Shown piece by piece: positions 21,607 through 23,467 of a stretch of DNA of 23,467 nt; positions within the stretch are counted from its first letter, which is position 1, and each line of letters opens with the position of its first letter. Where the stretch lies: contig JAKITE010000033.1 of NCBI GenBank assembly GCA_021648225.1, positions 1 to 23,467 on the forward strand. The letters run 5' to 3'. Below the pieces are notes generated by a model. It saw only the letters and a list, made by a program, of their open reading frames with translations. It did no database searches and had not been told where the DNA came from. The DNA is from Paracoccaceae bacterium (lineage in GTDB: Bacteria; Pseudomonadota; Alphaproteobacteria; Rhodobacterales; Rhodobacteraceae). The position numbers and the translations under genes are program-made.

Positions 21607-23445
21607 TCAATCCAGTTCAGCCAATGTGGCAGAATATTCCATATCGGCCTGCTGGCGTTGCCACATGCTGGCATAGCGGCCCTTTTTGGCCAGCAATTCC
21701 TCATGGGTGCCTTCCTCGGTGACATGGCCTTTTTCCAGCACCACAATCCGGTCCGCATGCACCACGGTGGAAAGCCGGTGCGCGATGGTAATTACGCTGC
21801 GGCCCTGGCCCATTTCTTTCAGGCTTTCCAGAATGCCCTGCTCGGTTTCGCTATCGAGCGCCGAGGTTGCTTCATCCAGCAGCAGGATCGGCGGGTTTTT
21901 CAGCAAGGTGCGGGCAATGCCGACCCGTTGTTTTTCACCACCCGACAATTTCAGCCCGCGCTCGCCTACTTGCGTGTCAAAACCATCCGGCAATTGCATA
22001 ATGAAATCATAGATTTGCGCGGCTTTTGTCGCCTCTATCATTTCCTCATGGCTGGCATCGGGGCGGCCATAAGCAATGTTGTAACCCACCGTATCATTAA
22101 ACAAAACCGTATCCTGAGGCACCACGCCAATTTGGGCGCGAAGCGAGCTTTGGGTGATGTCGCGCACATCCTGCCCGTCGATTTTCAGGCTGCCATTGGC
22201 AACATCGTAAAACCGGAACAACAACCGCCCGATGGTGGATTTTCCCGACCCTGACGGACCAACCACCGCAACGGTTTGCCCCGCGCCGATTTTCAAATTC
22301 AGGCTGTGCAAAATGGTGCGATTGGATTCATAGGAGAAATCAACCGCATCAAAAACCACTTCGCCACCGCTGACCTTTAGCGGCTTGGCATCCGGTTTAT
22401 CCTGAATCTCGGCCTCTTTGCCAAGCAGACCAAACATTTCGCCCATATCCACCAAGGCTTGGCGAATCTCGCGATATACTGTGCCCAGAAAATTCAGCGG
22501 CATTACCAGCTGGATCATATAGGTGTTAACGCCAACAAATTCGCCCACGGTCAAAGTGCCATCCTGCACGCCGCGCGCCGCCATAAACATCACAATCACC
22601 AAGCCGGTGGTGATCAGAAAGGATTGACCGAAATTCAGAAAAGCCAGGGTATAATTGGTTTGCAAAGCTGCTTTTTCGTATGAGCGCATCGAAATATCAT
22701 ATCGATCGGATTCGCGTTGCTCGGCGCTGAAATATTTGACGGTTTCGAAATTCAGCAGACTGTCGATGGCTTTTTGGTTGGCATCCGTATCGGCCTTGTT
22801 CATTTTGCGCCGGATTGCCACCCGCCATTCGGTGACCCGAAACGTAAAAATCACATAGAAAAATATCGTGACCGCAACGACGGCCAGATACCAGACATCA
22901 AAAATAACCACAAAAATAATGCCGACAAAAATCAGCTCCAGAATAAGCGGCCCAATCGAAAACAGCATAAAGCGCAGCAGGAATTCAACGCCTTTAACGC
23001 CGCGTTCGACAATGCGCGACAAGCCACCGGTTTTGCGTTGCAAATGATAGCGCAGCGATAATGCGTGGATATGCTGAAAGGTCTCCAATGCCAGCCGCCG
23101 CAAGGCCCGCTGGCCAACCCGCGCAAAGATCGCATCGCGCAGCTGGTTAAACCCGACGCCCAACAACCGCATCACCCCGTAACTGATCACCAGCCCCCCG
23201 GCAGCAAGACCAAACAGGGTGCCCGCATCCTGATTTTCAGCATCGGGCGCAAGGTAATCAACCGCGGCAATAAAAAAGAACGGCGTCAGCACTGTGGCGA
23301 CTTTGGCAAGCACCAGCGCCATCATTGACAGCACCACCCGAATTTGAATGGGGCGGTTGCCTTTGGGCCATAAATACGGAATGACCCGTTTTATGGTTTT
23401 CCAGCCGGAATGCGCCTCGTCTTCGAATTCGGAATCTTTGCTCAT
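21607..23445 (-). CDS. Atm1-type ABC transporter (half-transporter, glutathione-conjugate export)
   Basis: Fused membrane and ATPase half-transporter, 612 residues, of the Atm1/ABCB7/HMT1 family, which exports glutathione-linked species for iron-sulfur or heavy-metal homeostasis. Six hydrophobic segments precede the phrase LLNFETVKYFSAEQRESDRYD (split here at residue 230), typical of Atm1. Walker A is GPSGSGKST (396-404), signature LSGGEKQ (500-506), Walker B ILLLDEA (Glu525) and H-loop His556. Arg208, Arg212, Asn271 and Gln274 have the same spacing as the glutathione-contacting residues I recall for Novosphingobium Atm1 (206, 210, 269, 272). AGGGG (reverse complement of 23452-23456) stands 6 nt before the ATG. 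The gene is complete and close to the window end. Confidence 0.92.
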   Translation of the reverse strand: MSKDSEFEDEAHSGWKTIKRVIPYLWPKGNRPIQIRVVLSMMALVLAKVATVLTPFFFIAAVDYLAPDAENQDAGTLFGLAAGGLVISYGVMRLLGVGFNQLRDAIFARVGQRALRRLALETFQHIHALSLRYHLQRKTGGLSRIVERGVKGVEFLLRFMLFSIGPLILELIFVGIIFVVIFDVWYLAVVAVTIFFYVIFTFRVTEWRVAIRRKMNKADTDANQKAIDSLLNFETVKYFSAEQRESDRYDISMRSYEKAALQTNYTLAFLNFGQSFLITTGLVIVMFMAARGVQDGTLTVGEFVGVNTYMIQLVMPLNFLGTVYREIRQALVDMGEMFGLLGKEAEIQDKPDAKPLKVSGGEVVFDAVDFSYESNRTILHSLNLKIGAGQTVAVVGPSGSGKSTIGRLLFRFYDVANGSLKIDGQDVRDITQSSLRAQIGVVPQDTVLFNDTVGYNIAYGRPDASHEEMIEATKAAQIYDFIMQLPDGFDTQVGERGLKLSGGEKQRVGIARTLLKNPPILLLDEATSALDSETEQGILESLKEMGQGRSVITIAHRLSTVVHADRIVVLEKGHVTEEGTHEELLAKKGRYASMWQRQQADMEYSATLAELD

Positions 23446-23467
23446 CTGGCGCCCCTGAAATTTCTGA

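Noticed and set aside
21061..22254. 397-codon plus-strand frame across the oxidase and ABC genes
   Set aside because: It is antisense to two clear conserved genes and its translation resembles no protein family; length alone reflects codon bias of the opposite strand.
1..23467. CRISPR array, tRNA, rRNA, transposase, prophage, toxin-antitoxin or defence genes
   Set aside because: I looked for regular short repeats, cloverleaf-like sequences and typical motifs and found none; all long frames belong to housekeeping or transport families.

Overview
The window looks like a stretch of alphaproteobacterial chromosome, most likely from the Rhodobacterales (Roseobacter-like). The evidence is the gene set and order (rpsF-rpsR-rplI, dnaB, alr, mlaE-mlaF, radA, cvpA, purF; and yfgM-bamB-der on the other strand), an L9 ribosomal protein with a long acidic tail, and a moderate GC content judged by eye. 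Almost everything is core housekeeping. I see no rRNA, tRNA, CRISPR array, phage gene, transposase or plasmid function, and no convincing new multi-gene system.

Region by region. 1-1387: ribosomal protein operon rpsF-rpsR-rplI closed by a strong intrinsic terminator. 1400-2378: a PAP2-family membrane phosphatase, then on the minus strand a 43-residue lipoprotein gene whose 3' end looks repeat-derived, then a structured dnaB leader with two DnaA-box-like sites. 2379-9045: a long plus-strand run dnaB, alr, mlaE, mlaF, a one-domain PqiA-like membrane protein, radA and cvpA, mostly with overlaps or 12-nt gaps. It is interrupted by a REPIN-like 28-bp inverted repeat between mlaF and the pqiA-like gene. 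9046-10670: purF with its own good sigma-70 promoter and a terminator shared with the convergent bioY. 10684-12113: bioY (minus) divergent from a short-chain dehydrogenase-like gene (plus), which converges on der. 12111-15589: minus-strand operon yfgM-bamB-der (outer-membrane assembly, periplasmic chaperone-type protein, ribosome-biogenesis GTPase). 15800-20304: plus-strand pair of RND efflux periplasmic adaptor and inner-membrane pump. 20314-23445: minus-strand pair of an Atm1-type ABC exporter and an FAD-dependent amine/amino-acid oxidase.

How they fit together. Several genes serve the cell envelope: Alr supplies D-alanine for peptidoglycan; MlaE/MlaF form a phospholipid-transport ABC core and the neighbouring PqiA-like protein belongs to another MCE-linked transport family; BamB and YfgM act in outer-membrane protein biogenesis; the RND pair exports compounds. 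DnaB, RadA, PurF and Der cover replication, recombination, purine synthesis and ribosome assembly. The items most worth checking are the unannotated small lipoprotein, the DnaA-box/hairpin leader of dnaB, the REPIN that touches the ribosome binding site of the pqiA-like gene, the purF operator-like repeat over the -10 box, the SDR protein lacking its catalytic serine, and the RND pump with a changed proton relay and two extra membrane helices.
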